From Marasmius tenuissimus (Eukaryota; Basidiomycota; Agaricomycetes; Agaricales; Marasmiaceae), in contig JAQOTA010000053.1 in NCBI GenBank assembly GCA_029532415.1, positions 2,170,001-2,234,000 on the forward strand: 64,000 bases of DNA. The letters are read 5' to 3'. Below, piece after piece: positions 38,644 through 49,786 of this stretch (position 1 is its first letter; each line of letters opens with the position of its first letter). The position numbers and the translations under genes are program-made. The notes under the pieces were generated by a model that worked only from the letters and a program-made list of their open reading frames with translations, was not told the DNA's origin and ran no database searches.

Positions 38644-39006
38644 AAAGGACCCCTGAGTCTACTGATCCTAGATACGAATTTCTCCGGATCTGAGCCCTTT
38701 TCGTCCGGACGAAGCTGCTAGATTTTGCCCAAAAATGTCCGGATTTTTGCCCGGGATCCCAGCAAATTTCTCAAAAATTTCAAGAACAGTCGCGGGCGGC
38801 GCCTGCGGCCCGAGCACCCGAGGAATAATTTTCGCGATTTCCGCTGATCCCCTCACAAATGTCCGGACACAAGTGCCAGCTGGTATCCAAGATGGAGCCG
38901 ATAGGACCAAGAATTTGTCCGGATTTCCTCCCAGGAGTTCTAAAAATTTCGGCCAAAACATGTCCGGATTGAACCTAGGATGAGGCGGAACTCTCAGGGG
39001 TCCTTT
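38644..39006. mobile_element. Non-autonomous DNA transposon (MITE-like), 363 bp
   Basis: The two ends are perfect inverted repeats: AAAGGACCCCTGAG at 38644 and CTCAGGGGTCCTTT at 39006. They are flanked by a direct repeat GCAC (38640-38643 and 39007-39010), a 4-bp target-site duplication. Inside are about six copies of a TCCGGA core, mostly as TGTCCGGA in either orientation, which resemble subterminal transposase-binding repeats. There is no transposase. One strand is open through most of the element, but the frame is not a recognised protein. Confidence 0.8.
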
Positions 39007-39010
39007 GCAC

Positions 39011-39683
39011 AAGCGCCAGAGAAACGTAACCTAAACCTGAGGCCTCAGCGCTCAGCTGCCATGGGCGACCACCTAGTGTTTACATAACGTTATCGTTCAA
39101 ACAACGACCACCTCTTGAGCTTGCAGAGAATTTCTCGGTGAGCTTCCGTGTATTTTGATTCGGGAAATTTTAATGACACTTGTAGCTCTTGCACCGTCTC
39201 CAAAGTAGTCTCGCGTGCCATCCTGACGATACCGGGAAGATAATCGTTCCCTGTATATAAAGTTCCAGGCCAACCGTTGTGACCCTCAGCCCTTGGTCAG
39301 TAAAAGTATCATGATGGACGCGGCGAATAATCCGGCCGCCCCTGGTAAAGCCATGGTAAGTGTATATAGCCCGTCACTCCACTTTGAGACTGAAGGTACG
39401 TGACGACGCATTGATCGTGTCATTTCGTTTAGTCTCTACGTCCACAGCGAATTAACATCTACAGTGATTCTCACCCCGACTAAGAATCCCGAATCCCCGT
39501 CAGACCAGCATCGTTTCGCTGGCGAGCACCATATCTCACAAGCCCGATAGGATGCGTGCACGAGGCTGTCAAGTGCCATGATCCCCGAGCGCGTGCTGGA
39601 GATGTCGATGTACCCGCAAGCGCACCAGCAGCAGTTGAACAGCAGAATCGGAGCAAAAAAAAACGATACCAGGCCCGAACTTG
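39011..39683. other. Intergenic with a short TATA-led frame
   Basis: Contains TATATAAAG near 39253 and an ATG at 39311 followed by a good donor (ATG|GTAAGT at about 39356), but the spliced frame stops after about 31 codons. The block 39540-39660 resembles 40610-40740, including GCGCGTG(C/T)TGGAGATGTC, so part of the duplicated unit is here. Confidence 0.4.
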
Positions 39684-39870
39684 TTAGACGCCACAAGGCT
39701 CATGTAGGTGCATCTGTGCGTCCGGATGATCCTTATTCGATGAGGAGGTGGACGGCACCGATGTCCTCAGTCGCATTCTACGCATTCAAGTCGCGGATAG
39801 GCTGTAACTCTGACTCTTTCATTCCTTTTAATAGGCTGTTGAGTATTGCTGCAATATTCCCGTCAGTACT
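39684..39870. repeat. Duplicated upstream block, copy 2
   Basis: Partner of 36236-36420, directly 5' of dsRBD gene 2. The same landmarks occur in the same order and spacing. Confidence 0.75.
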
Positions 39871-39905
39871 TGGTCCGTAAGTACTTCAAAAAATGCGCCG
39901 TACGG

Positions 39906-39913
39906 TATATAAG
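39906..39913 (+). promoter_or_regulatory. TATA-like box of dsRBD gene 2
   Basis: TATATAAG about 40 bp before the ATG at 39950. An in-frame ATG at 39893 lies just upstream of this box, so the later ATG is preferred. Confidence 0.45.
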
Positions 39914-39949
39914 AGTGCCCTCGCATTGGGCTTCACCATCATTCTTCCC

Positions 39950-40289
39950 ATGGCTGACCGAGGTGTGTGCAAAGGGTTAGGCTTTGTGTCTTCATGAATA
40001 TCTAATTTTCGCTCTAGGACATCCCAAAACCGCGCTCAACAACTATTGCCAGGCTAATGGAAAGACTTGTACCTACGAGGATTCCTTCAAAGGCTCTCAA
40101 AACAATGGCTTTTGGTATTCCGTGGCCATCGGTACGAATTGACTGTTGCCAACGTCCCACCCAGAGAATTAATGGGCTCTTTCAGTTGATGGCTATAGGG
40201 CTGGTGTAGGAGAGCGCCAAAGGAAACTTTTAGACGCACAGCAGTCAGCAGCACGCAAAGCGTTGGAGTATTACGAACTCTCTGCCTAA
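39950..40289 (+). CDS. Stand-alone dsRNA-binding-domain miniprotein 2
   Basis: Three exons (39950-39962, 40018-40131, 40186-40289) give 76 aa. The parts correspond one to one with copy 1: helix 1 TALNNYCQANG, then TYEDSFKGSQNNGFWYSVA, the loop VDGYRAGVGERQRK, and helix 2 LLDAQQSAARKALEYY. SQNNGFWYSVA and the AQQSAA helix are nearly identical to copy 1; elsewhere the copies have diverged while both frames and both phase-1 introns remain intact, which argues for selection on the protein. The RNA-contact motif is again weak (RQRK in place of KKxAK). The exons are too short to be seen without splicing. Function is unknown. Confidence 0.75.
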
Positions 40290-41062
40290 TCCCTCAAGTT
40301 TACAATCTCTACCGCACCAACTATGGCTGCGCCTAATCCTCCTTTCTACGATATTTCACGCGGACTCGATATGGTGATCTTCCATGTTCCCTGTTGGACC
40401 TATCGTTCGTCCTACTATTATGTATTGTATGGTTCTCATCCCTACCCTACGCCCTATAATATATCTATACGCCGTTTCTTATTCGTGATTCTAACATAGG
40501 CTTCAACAACGTACTAGTATTACTTAGTTCACCGTTAGGTCTCCCTCTGATCTCAACTGTCCAACATGGTTCGACTACCTCTACAGGACAGGGCACAGGT
40601 GATCGATAATCAATCAGCAACATATCCCGCAAACCTGATAGCATGTCCCATGCCACCCAGCGCCATGATGCCCGGGCGCGTGTTGGAGATGTCAATGAAT
40701 CTTGAACAGCAAAGGACCGGAGCAAAGACGGTACAGTGTCCTTGCCTTGCTAATCGGGCAAGTCAAACTCAACACAGAACCCAACAGGAATTCTTGCTAT
40801 GGGAGAGCTCCCTCCGCTGAGAAAGGTTCCGGCTCACAGTGCCCGGCATAGCGAGTCTCGACCCAACAGCAACTCGAATTATACGTCCCTATCCACATAG
40901 CTAAGCGAAGCGGTATAGGTGTGCTATACCACTGACACATCAAGAAATTAACTAAAGTACACGGGGATACTAGAGAATACATGCACACGAAGCCCACAGG
41001 GCGTACAAATTACTTCGAAAGAGAGAAAGCAAACAGATGTCCACATAATTCAACATGTCAAC
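40290..41062. other. Intergenic
   Basis: Downstream of dsRBD gene 2. Holds a second copy (about 40520-40740) of sequence also found near 37222 and 39560. No gene recognised. Confidence 0.45.
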
Positions 41063-44000
41063 TCAGAACGCCCAACCGTCGCCTCCGTGCTCCAAATGAG
41101 TCCCAAGATCATCCTGCAGGAGAAGGTTGAGGTCGGTATGGAAGTGTTGCCAGTCGACCGCCGGAGGGACGTTTGACCCATGCTGGGCCGGGACGGCGCC
41201 AGGTCCCGGGACCACTCCGTGAGGCATCATTTCTTGCATGTTCGCCTGCAGATGAGGAGGCATTCGTCCTGGCGTCCCCGACTTGTGATCCATACTGGCA
41301 GCAGTGGCCAGAGAATAGAGTAGGTGCGCGTCATGTGACTGAGGGATTTGAGGTGACTGTTGTACACTGTTGGGTCGAGCACTCCCAGACGGGATGTCGG
41401 ACTGGCGAACAGAGCTGGATGAAAGTCGTCGCGATATTCCAGGAGGGGACCGGTTGGACTGCGAGGCGTCGGTCGTCAGCGTAGATCGAGGATGACAGAA
41501 GAGCAACATAATACCTCATTTTGCTCGCCCTCGGCGTTTTCCGTGTTTTGGTGTCTGTACATTCCCTCCCTATCGTCCGCAGTCAGGTCCTCTTCTGCGG
41601 CACGACCAAGACCTTCGACCCCATGCTCCCGGGGAGACTTCTGCCGATATTGATTAGATTCAGAAGACTCTGTCGCGACCTTGGTCAACGCCGCGTGCCA
41701 TCGCGTTCCCATGGACGGCCAAACGACAGCGATCTCAGATATCATGCCCAACGCACTCTGAACACCGCGCTCAGTGTAGGGGAAAAGTGCTGGGCAAACT
41801 GTGGAACAAAGTGAGCAAATTGTACAACCGGAAGGTGAATGAGTACGTACGCCACTTCCACCGTCGCAGATAACAAAGAACAGACCCGGCCATGAACAAG
41901 GCGAAACCCTGTGAGAGAACCGTAGAATTCAATACCCGAACCCGAATCCGTTCCTCGGAAGATTGCACGCACCATCATCGGTGTTGACCCCTTCGAAAAT
42001 GGACGTGTAGGCACCCAACTCTCCACAAGTTCGATCGCTTTCAGAGCGTGAACAAACATATCATGCACCATAGTCTCCCAGAAGCGTGCGGGAGTTGGTT
42101 GAACCTCGGGATAACTATAATCAGTTCTCCCGTTCCCATTGGTAGCCGGAGACTGTCGTGACCCCCCAGGATAGTTGGGAGACCCAGCTCGCGTTTGGCT
42201 TTTTTGAACGTCAAATGCAAGCATGGGAAGGTAAGAACGTCGTAAAACGATGTGTGCGAGGTGATTGATGAGGAAGATTCCCCTAAATCCCTGTTCCAGA
42301 TATTCATTCAGTATGATTATTAGAGTGAATTAGAGTTCTGTACTAACCATGTCCAGGCTTTTCTGTTGATATGCCAATAGATTACTCTGACTCCAAGACT
42401 GCCGCGGGCCAAGAGTATTTTCCCACTCCTGGAGCTCCGTGACAAACTTGTGGAGGTCGCTCTCGGGGAGCCAAGGAGGAATCGTCGATGTTGGAGGAGG
42501 TGAGGCAGTGCCGGCGCGAGTAAATGTATCTTTCGTTCTCTGCATGGCGCTTCTAGCAACCCTAGCCCATATGTCGGCGATGGTGATAAGATTGCCATAC
42601 AAAGAGCGGTCCCCAATACCCGATCCGTAGACATCTTCGCCTGCAGAGTCGTAACCAGACCCTTTCTGCAACTGGGGGTCGATCTGTAGAGCCCTTGGTT
42701 GGGGTTTGGCTGTGGTTCCTGGGAGAACGGTGGTGGGGCCTTGTTGGCCGAAGTAGAAATGATCCTCATCGAGCGGAAGGGGTATAGTAACCTTTTCGAG
42801 GTCGAAAGAAATCGGTCGGCCACAACCAGAGCTAAGCAAATTGTCGCTCACTGGGGGCTGTAAGCGTCTCTGGGCGATAGAGACTTAACTGAATGGACTT
42901 ACTGAAAATGACCCACCAGGTCCTACGAGAAACTTCAGCCTCGATGACATCTTCAACACGGGCCTGAGGCGGCAAATTGTAAGATTCTTCCTGGGATAGC
43001 TTGAGGATAGACACCACTTGATAAAAGTGGTTGTGAGTGGGCAGGAGACGTCTAAGCGGTCGACCAACATACTTCGTGCAGCAATTCCCAGAAAAATCTG
43101 CGAGACCAAGTCAGAACAAGGAGTGCGTTTTTCCTGTCGGAGTACCACGCACCCAGCTACGGTCCCTGAAACCGCTGCCCCAGCTCCAAATACTACACAG
43201 GAAGAAACCTTGTGCCCGCTCGAGTGTCGCAGCTCCGAGAATTTCCTCCCCAGCCAGTTGCTGCGCGCGTTTGGCGAACACGAGTGCGGCATCGGCGGGT
43301 CCTTTGTACCTGTGTATGAGCGACGGGGTGAAGCGCGCGGATATAGACAACATGGAAAGGAGAAGGAATGGACTAATTTCGGTGGGTGTGTTGATAAGCC
43401 TATGCATGAAGGTTGGCTTGTGTAGAAAGCCTGCAAACAAGGTATGAGAGGATGAGTTATGGCAAGACAGAAGACGCACCCAGTTGAAAATAGGTTGAGA
43501 AAAACCATTCGCATCCGTCTATGAGCTCATCTTGAGGCGGTAACCTAAGACATTTGTCGGTCGCGTAGAAGGAAAGAGTAACACCCGGCTCACAAGTCCT
43601 CGACATTTGCAGGAGCAGAGGCTGAGATATGCCCAGCGGTAGGATCGTCTGCCTGTGATTCTGCAGGCACTCGTTGATTGCACGAGGTACAGACCCCGTC
43701 GACGATAGAATGAGCCGGTTCAACACTCCATAGAATCAATTTCAGCGGATCCCTGGGCTTGATAGCGACACGAAGACATACCCTGGATGACCGTAAGGAG
43801 GATATTCTCTGTGGAAGAAAATTCAGCAATGGACATGGGAGAACAACAATCGAGGAGTTCTCACTGCTCAGGAGACGAATCCCTCCTTTGCCTTTTGCGT
43901 TTCTGAGAGGGTCGGGGCTAGTAAAATATGAGCAAAAAGTGACTCTAAGAATGAACCAGTAAGCTCACCGCTCTGTCAATAGCACTCATCCCCCTAGGCA

Positions 44001-44190
44001 GGAATTGACACTCATTCGGCACGCCTGCATCGATACATCCCCTGCACAACCCTCGACCCCCTTCTTCCTTTACGCACTTGGATCGGAGTCTTCGGCAACG
44101 GCGACAGGCAACACTTGACCGTTTTTGTTTAGGTGGTGGTTGAAGGAGAGGGTCAGAAGGAGAAGGAAGTGTTTCCGTAGATTCGAGCAT
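41063..44190 (-). CDS. Zn2Cys6 fungal-specific transcription factor
   Basis: Multi-exon gene. The first exon carries a binuclear zinc cluster near residues 29-62 with spacing C-x2-C-x6-C-x9-C-x2-C-x8-C, starting ACRRCRRLRSKC and preceded by a basic PPKQKR stretch. Downstream exons match the fungal-specific middle homology domain: FLHKPTFMHRLI, LLSMLSISARFTP, AEVSRRTWWVIF, SSGCGRPISFDLEKVTIPLP and GIFLINHLAHIVLRRSYLP. The C-terminal exon (41509-41063) is Ser/Pro/Gln/His rich, as expected for an activation region. Start ATG at 44190 opens MLESTETLPSP. Such factors are nuclear and bind CGG triplets. The target genes are not evident; the nearest neighbour is the divergent permease gene. About ten exons are read in outline. 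Confidence 0.87.
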
Positions 44191-45380
44191 TCTGCCAGAT
44201 TTGCCTCAAACCCAGGGGGAAAGGATGCTGGTGGCAGGCAAGCAAGGCAGCGATGTAATGCCACCGGCCGGCATTTAGACACACACCGAACCTTTCCCAC
44301 GGTTCAAGGAACTTGTTACTCTCATTCTCAGCAACACGCACGATAGAAGAAGTGAAGCGAGTTCCATTAAGGTATTGGAAAACGTGGTCACACCACAAGC
44401 CTTCGTTGTTTCGGAGAATCGGAGAATGGGTCCGTCACCCCCGAAAAGGATAATGGACCGTGCCACAGGCCCGCAAAGTCCAGCTGGCTTTGGCCTTCGT
44501 GGGTCCTACATGTGCTTATACTACGTATAGATGTCTCCGTACGTGACGAATATCAAGACCAAAAGCGCCACACCTGCGATCGCACAGGGTGATCTCTGGG
44601 TCCAAAGATGTGCCCAACTATCCACGTTTGATCCTAGGGACGGGTACGCAGATCGTTGCCTCGCGAAAATGGACAGTACTGGCGCCAATGAACCGGTTCA
44701 AAGTGAAAAAGAAAAAATCCACGGGCCGCTTTGGCCAACTGGGGTACTCCAAGGTACTCCAGCATTCGCACTGCGCAGGGTCACACTATACATACAGTCC
44801 GGCAAAGTCCGGCATGTCAAACGGTCGCTTTTCGATGTCGATACGAGGGACACACCTGAACACGCCTAAAATCTGAATTCTTGTTTCCAAGACTCCTAGC
44901 TTGAAGCCTGAAGCTCAGCGTTTTGCGGATGACAACGATAACAATGCCACCGTCAAGATCGGAGAATTGTACATTGTACGTCGATCTTTGTTTCATTATT
45001 TCTGAACCACGAACCAAGCCAAGACCCGGGGAAGAGCACATCAGTTGCTGACCAATGTAAGTATTCCACCTGACCATCTCCAGCGAGACGAACGCAGGGG
45101 ATCGCGATATCGGTCTACTTACAATGTATGTACTAACAATGTTAATGAGGATCCAGGATCAAGGTACTTAGGAACAACTTCTGGGGATCATTTCGCTTGG
45201 AGCTCGCTTTGATACATTGATAAGATTAGACAAGCTGATCGGCTATCGGGATACATTTTCCGTCCCCAGTGCCTGTTATAGATTTCTGACTTGGACGTGA
45301 ACCTTTTATACCTGAGCGCTCGCAGGTCTTGGTCATGTTAAAAAGGTTCAGGGATACGGCCACTTCCTAAAATCTCTTCG
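44191..45380. other. Divergent intergenic, promoters of zinc-cluster factor and permease
   Basis: 1.19 kb between two divergent starts. CGG triplets occur but no clear paired CGG site was found by eye. No coding sequence recognised. Confidence 0.45.
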
Positions 45381-47954
45381 ATGGAATCTCCCATTTCCAC
45401 ATCCTCGAGACGGCTACAGAACTTCTTCAGAGCTTTTCACCATCGGCTACAAGTACCCCAGGAGCAATACGTGTCTGAAGGTACGCCATACTTCCCTCCT
45501 CATTGGACTTGGGAATCTGACCTCTTGATATGCTACAGGCCACCAATGGAGTAACCATGAGTAGGCCTCACCGACGGTTGTGTTGCCTTTAGAAGACTGA
45601 AAGGGTCTCCAGTTTAGATCCAACGCCCCCTGAAGAACGAAAGTGGTCTGCCTGGGTCTATGCAGCGTTTTGGGCCGCCCACGCTGCTAATGCTGTACGT
45701 CAACCGCCTTTATCTCAGCCATCGTCGATCTAATTTCGTTTAAGAGCGCTTGGACAGCCGGCAGCGCCGTTCTGGCTCTTGGTCTCAGTTGGTGGCACGC
45801 CTGGCTCGCATTAAATGTTTCCCATGTCGTCGGTGTGGGTCAAACTTCTCCAGTGATATATTGCTCTATCTCAGGTTCCCTATGCAGACTTTCCTCGTTG
45901 TCGCCAACGGCCGTATCGCCGCCCGCTACCACATCGGATTTCCCGTGGTCGCTCGCGCGTCCTGGGGAATGTGGGGGAGTTACATGGCTGTAATCATGAG
46001 GTGCGCCGTGCCGGTCTGCATACCACCACTCTTACTTATCCTGGTTAATGCAAAGGGCTATTGTCTGTGTCGGTGCACTTCAGCTGCTCACTCAATTGTA
46101 CCTAGCTTATTCATCCTGGGGTACAGGTCATATGGAACGGTGTGAACACGTTCTATGCAGGACGTTTGGTGGATGTATGTTTGCAATGCATATGGCCGTC
46201 TTGGGCTAGTGTCGCCAACACACTTCCAGCTTCGTCGGGGATCACAACTAGGCAGCTCGCATCCTGTGAGCGGATTCGTCCTTCAACAAGTCACAGACTG
46301 TACTCACTACCTTCCTATCTCAGTTATGATAGCATGGTTCATATGTACGCGTCCTCTCCTTTTCTCCAAACCCCGTCCTTGCTTACAGTCTTCTTCGACC
46401 GCCTAGTCCAGTGTCTTACTCTGTTTCACCCCCGCGACTTAAAATGGTTCTATCTCATAAAGTCTGTCCTAGTGGTGAGTATGCTCGTCTGGTGTCCTTT
46501 GAACAGTGCTTGCTGATACCGACAACAAGTTTGCTGCAATGCAAGGAGTTTTAGGGTGGTGGGTCAATCGAAACGGAGGCCTAAAATTCTCGTCGCAACA
46601 GTCTATCCATCCTTCTAGTCCCTCACAAGCATGGTTATGGATCCAAGCGTTCAATAGCGGGATGGGAACCATCTCTTCGCTCACCGTCAATCAAGCTGAC
46701 ATTGCACGTTACTCTCAGACACCGAACGATCAATTTTGGGGTCAAGTCTTAGTGTTTCCAATAGCTTCAGCTATCCCCGGTTTGTACGGGATCCTAGTTG
46801 CTTCTATCGCGAAAGAGCTCTATGGCAAGCCCATCTGGAATCTTTGGGACGTCTGCCAGGCAATGCTTGACGAGTATCCTGACAACTCCGGAGCTAGATT
46901 TGGTATTTTCCTGGCTGCTGCAAGCATGGCTCTCGCCCTGATTGCGGTGAACCTCTCAACGAATGTAAGCGGCTCCTTACCGGCTGCTTACTACATGTCC
47001 CTCTGACTCCAGCGTCCTCAGTGTTTGCCTTTTGGTTCCGATCTCACAGCGTTGTTCCCGAAGTATATGACCATCAAACGGGGACAATTCATTTGTTGCC
47101 TTGCTGGCCTTGCAATCGCGCCATGGAGAATTTTGAAAGACGGGAAGACGTTTCTGGCGTTTTTATCGTAAGTACGATATCCAACTCCTGTATGGCACCT
47201 CATTCTTCCCACTTGTTCGCAGAGGATATGGATACTGGTTAGCGCCTGGCGCCGCAATATTATGCGTCGACTATTAGTACGTCCGATCCTTCTCGCTCCT
47301 CCTCACAATCTGACTTATCCCCAAAAGTTTCACGTTCAAAGGCAATGTCGTCACGTCAGAACTGTACAAGGGTCAACCTGACGGTCTGTATTGGTACTCA
47401 AGGGTGAGTCTTACTTTTTGGAGGAATGGCGTGAACTTATTTGCGACCGTTTTGCATACAGGGTTGGAATCTCCGCGCCCCTGTTGTTACGATCCTCTCC
47501 CTAATCCCGTGCATGCCTGGGTATGATTCTCCGCAGCCTCCGTCTCATGATTCATTCTCACTCGAGCGTGCCGTACTCGCTGCAGGTTCGTCCATAGTAT
47601 CTCACCTAGTGTCAAGATATCCGAACATGCCATACACATGTCCAATTTATCGTAAGTCTTCTATTCATCAACTAGTCTCCGTCCCCGCGCGCTTAATGGA
47701 AGTATTTGCCCAGATTTTTGGTGACTTATCTCATTGCAGCGCTCATGTATTATCTGTCATACAAAATATGTCCCCCGCCCCGAAGTATACAGCGAGTTTT
47801 GGACGGTCTCAAATACGAGGCATTAGCGGATGCTCTCGACGAGGAGGAGAGAAATAGACGACTGGGAGTGGAGTTATCGCAAAGTCGAGAATGCGATTCC
47901 GAGATTGACAAAAAATCTGGTTCTAATGGACATGTTCCACGACTAGGCCTGTAG
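45381..47954 (+). CDS. NCS1 nucleobase/uracil-allantoin type permease
   Basis: About sixteen short exons. Spliced reading gives a membrane protein opening MESPISTSSRRLQNF, then GHQWSNHDLDPTPPEERKWS. Family hallmarks follow: ASAWTAGSAVLALGLSWW, VANGRIAARYHIGFPVVARA and SWGMWGSYMAVIMRAIV. Next come VIWNGVNTFYAGRL, IWPSW, LPASSGITT, HPRDLKWFYLIKSVLV, LPFGSDLTALFPKYMTIKRG, GYWLAPGAAILCVDYYF and DGLYWYSRGWNLRAP. The arrangement fits the Fur/Dal branch of nucleobase:cation symporter-1, which imports uracil, allantoin or related compounds at the plasma membrane. The last exon has a hydrophilic tail ending at 47954. Substrate cannot be assigned from sequence. Confidence 0.9.
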
Positions 47955-48809
47955 ATAGGACTGAATTCATCAAATACATGACATTCGGAATTTACGCAAG
48001 TACTTGGTGGAGAAATGGGCCAGGTGCTTCGACGAGGACCCAGTGACGCGCATCGGGACGTTGGGACCCTTGATGCGACCGGATTTCTTCCCTTGGCGCT
48101 GGAACCAACACGGTCGACAACCTCCGAGGTTGACGCAAACACTGATTTGAAATACTTCATGTTTGGAAGGAGCGAGCTCATGGGAAGGAAGATTACTACC
48201 GTCACCGTTCACGGTTCAGCAGTAGACCCGTGCGCTCAGGAGGGGAGAAGAGAAAAAGATGGTGGCGGAGGAAGAATAAAGCTCCGGATACTCGGCTGCC
48301 CATCGACTCGGTCGAATATGTTACTCCAGGTTACTCTCTCGAATCCTTCTCGGTCACCCATGACTTTTAGACACAAGGAGCTTTTTGTGCCCCAGCAACG
48401 GTGGCAGCCACAGGCCTCATCTTTGCCTCTTCTAGCCTTAGAAATGAAATGGTGGCGCTGGCATGTTAACGGCGACTCTTTTGCGGAGATCCTTGGTCTC
48501 TAAGTGAGCTCAAGGCTGTCGATAAGTCACATCGTTGTGTCTCCAATATACGTACGCATAAGTAACCAAGTGACGACGTACCAGTGCCAGCTGAGAAATC
48601 GGACGCTACCGTGAACGGTGAGGTTTATCGACGTTACTCGAACTGACGAGGAGACATACCCCACAGAGCAGAGCGGCGTGCCACTTGAGTAGAAGTTTAA
48701 ACCCGCGGAGATACGTCCGACCCTTCATGTATCCCTCACGGGACTTTCGAACATACTCGTTCGTGCTGGCGCTGAGGGCTCCGGCCTGACGAAGGCGCAA
48801 GATCTCGGG
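47955..48809. other. Intergenic with a small relic shared with 53.77 kb
   Basis: About 47953-48040 (ATAGGACTGAATTCATCA, then TTACGCAAGTACTTG) resembles 53785-53870 (ATAGGACTGAGTTCATTG, then TTACGCAGGTACTTG). In both places the relic lies downstream of a minus-strand BTB gene. It reads as a short peptide fragment (DRTEFIKYMTFGIYAS) of an unidentified protein. Confidence 0.5.
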
Positions 48810-49786
48810 TCAGAAAAACGGGGCCCTCTGAACATGATCACATACGAACGAAAACGTCAATGTGCTCTTTACGGGCTTTGGCTCCAAGCTGACCGGCGAG
48901 GCGGACTCCCGACTCGGAGCGTTCAGCTCACTTCTGATGAATCGTTCCACCCTACTGTCCTCGAGAAAGTTGGCAGGCCACGCAGATGCCGCTACGGGCG
49001 CCGCGTAGTTTCTCCCACAGGTAATTAGCTTTCTACTTTCTTCGGAAAAGCGGATCTTCTCCCGTGCGGCTGCGATCCTTGCCTTGTCGAGCCCAATCTC
49101 TCGAGCTTCGGTCCGAGCTAAAGGGTCGTCGTGTTTGCACAATTGAGTGTATGCTGGCATCAACCATTCTTCGACGCCGTATTTTTGGGCGAGGACAATC
49201 AATTTGATCGCATCAGGCTCGCGACACTCGATTTCTTGGATTGACTTTTGTCTAGCCTCGGAACATTCGCACCGAGTGGCGATGGAAAGCAGGTCCGTGT
49301 ATTCCTGGAGAGACGTCTTTGAGCGGACTTTGGACCTCGAAAACGACCGGTGAACGGGTCTTTAGTACACGTTGTTGAAGGTAGTATTAGATTTGCCAAT
49401 ATAGCCCTTAGTAGATGTGATTCAGCAACGCAACGAACTCGTTGAAGATGATTGAAGGTAGTACAATTGGGCGGTCATTCGTTTCTCCTTGTCCTTCTGC
49501 CGCCGCCGTGGAGCTGAACATGCTGTTGAAAACGGCTGATTTATGTCACAGGAAATGTCGGTGGACCTTGAATATTTGAATAACTGATTCTCTACCTTTT
49601 GGGAAATCAACAACGTCGGTAAACGCTCGCGGAAAGAAAAAGCCCTTGACAGACCAAGAATATGGACATTGAATCGTCAATGTAATACTGAGAGTGGCGG
49701 ATAGGCGCCAGTGACGATCTGACGTTGAAAACAGAGGAGCTTCTTGTGGCAAGCGTTGATGAGTCCGCAACGTCAGAATTTTACAT
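48810..49786 (-). pseudogene. Decayed BTB/POZ-domain gene (copy 1)
   Basis: Closest to the intact copy at 54164-55127, but with at least three breaks. The ATG at 49786 is followed at once by TAA. In the second exon an extra 8 nt (duplicated TTCAAATA) shifts the frame just after VENQLF. The Arg codon in KVHRHFLR is TGA. The splice donor after the QYYIDDSMSIFL segment and the C-terminal exon remain readable (QEYTDLLSIATR, VLAQKYGVEEWLMPAY, KIRFSEESRK, ASAWPANFLED). The family has an N-terminal BTB domain and a helical C-terminal part of unknown role, and is expanded in mushrooms. Confidence 0.85.

Noticed and set aside
38668..39012. 114-codon minus-strand open frame
   Set aside because: It spans the transposable element from end to end and is explained by its repeated, CG-rich composition.
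39311..39475. TATA box, ATG and good splice donor that look like a gene start
   Set aside because: After splicing the frame closes at about 31 codons, and other acceptors give immediate stops.
48015..48503. 162-codon plus-strand frame after the permease
   Set aside because: Begins inside the relic shared with 53.8 kb and shows no protein family features.
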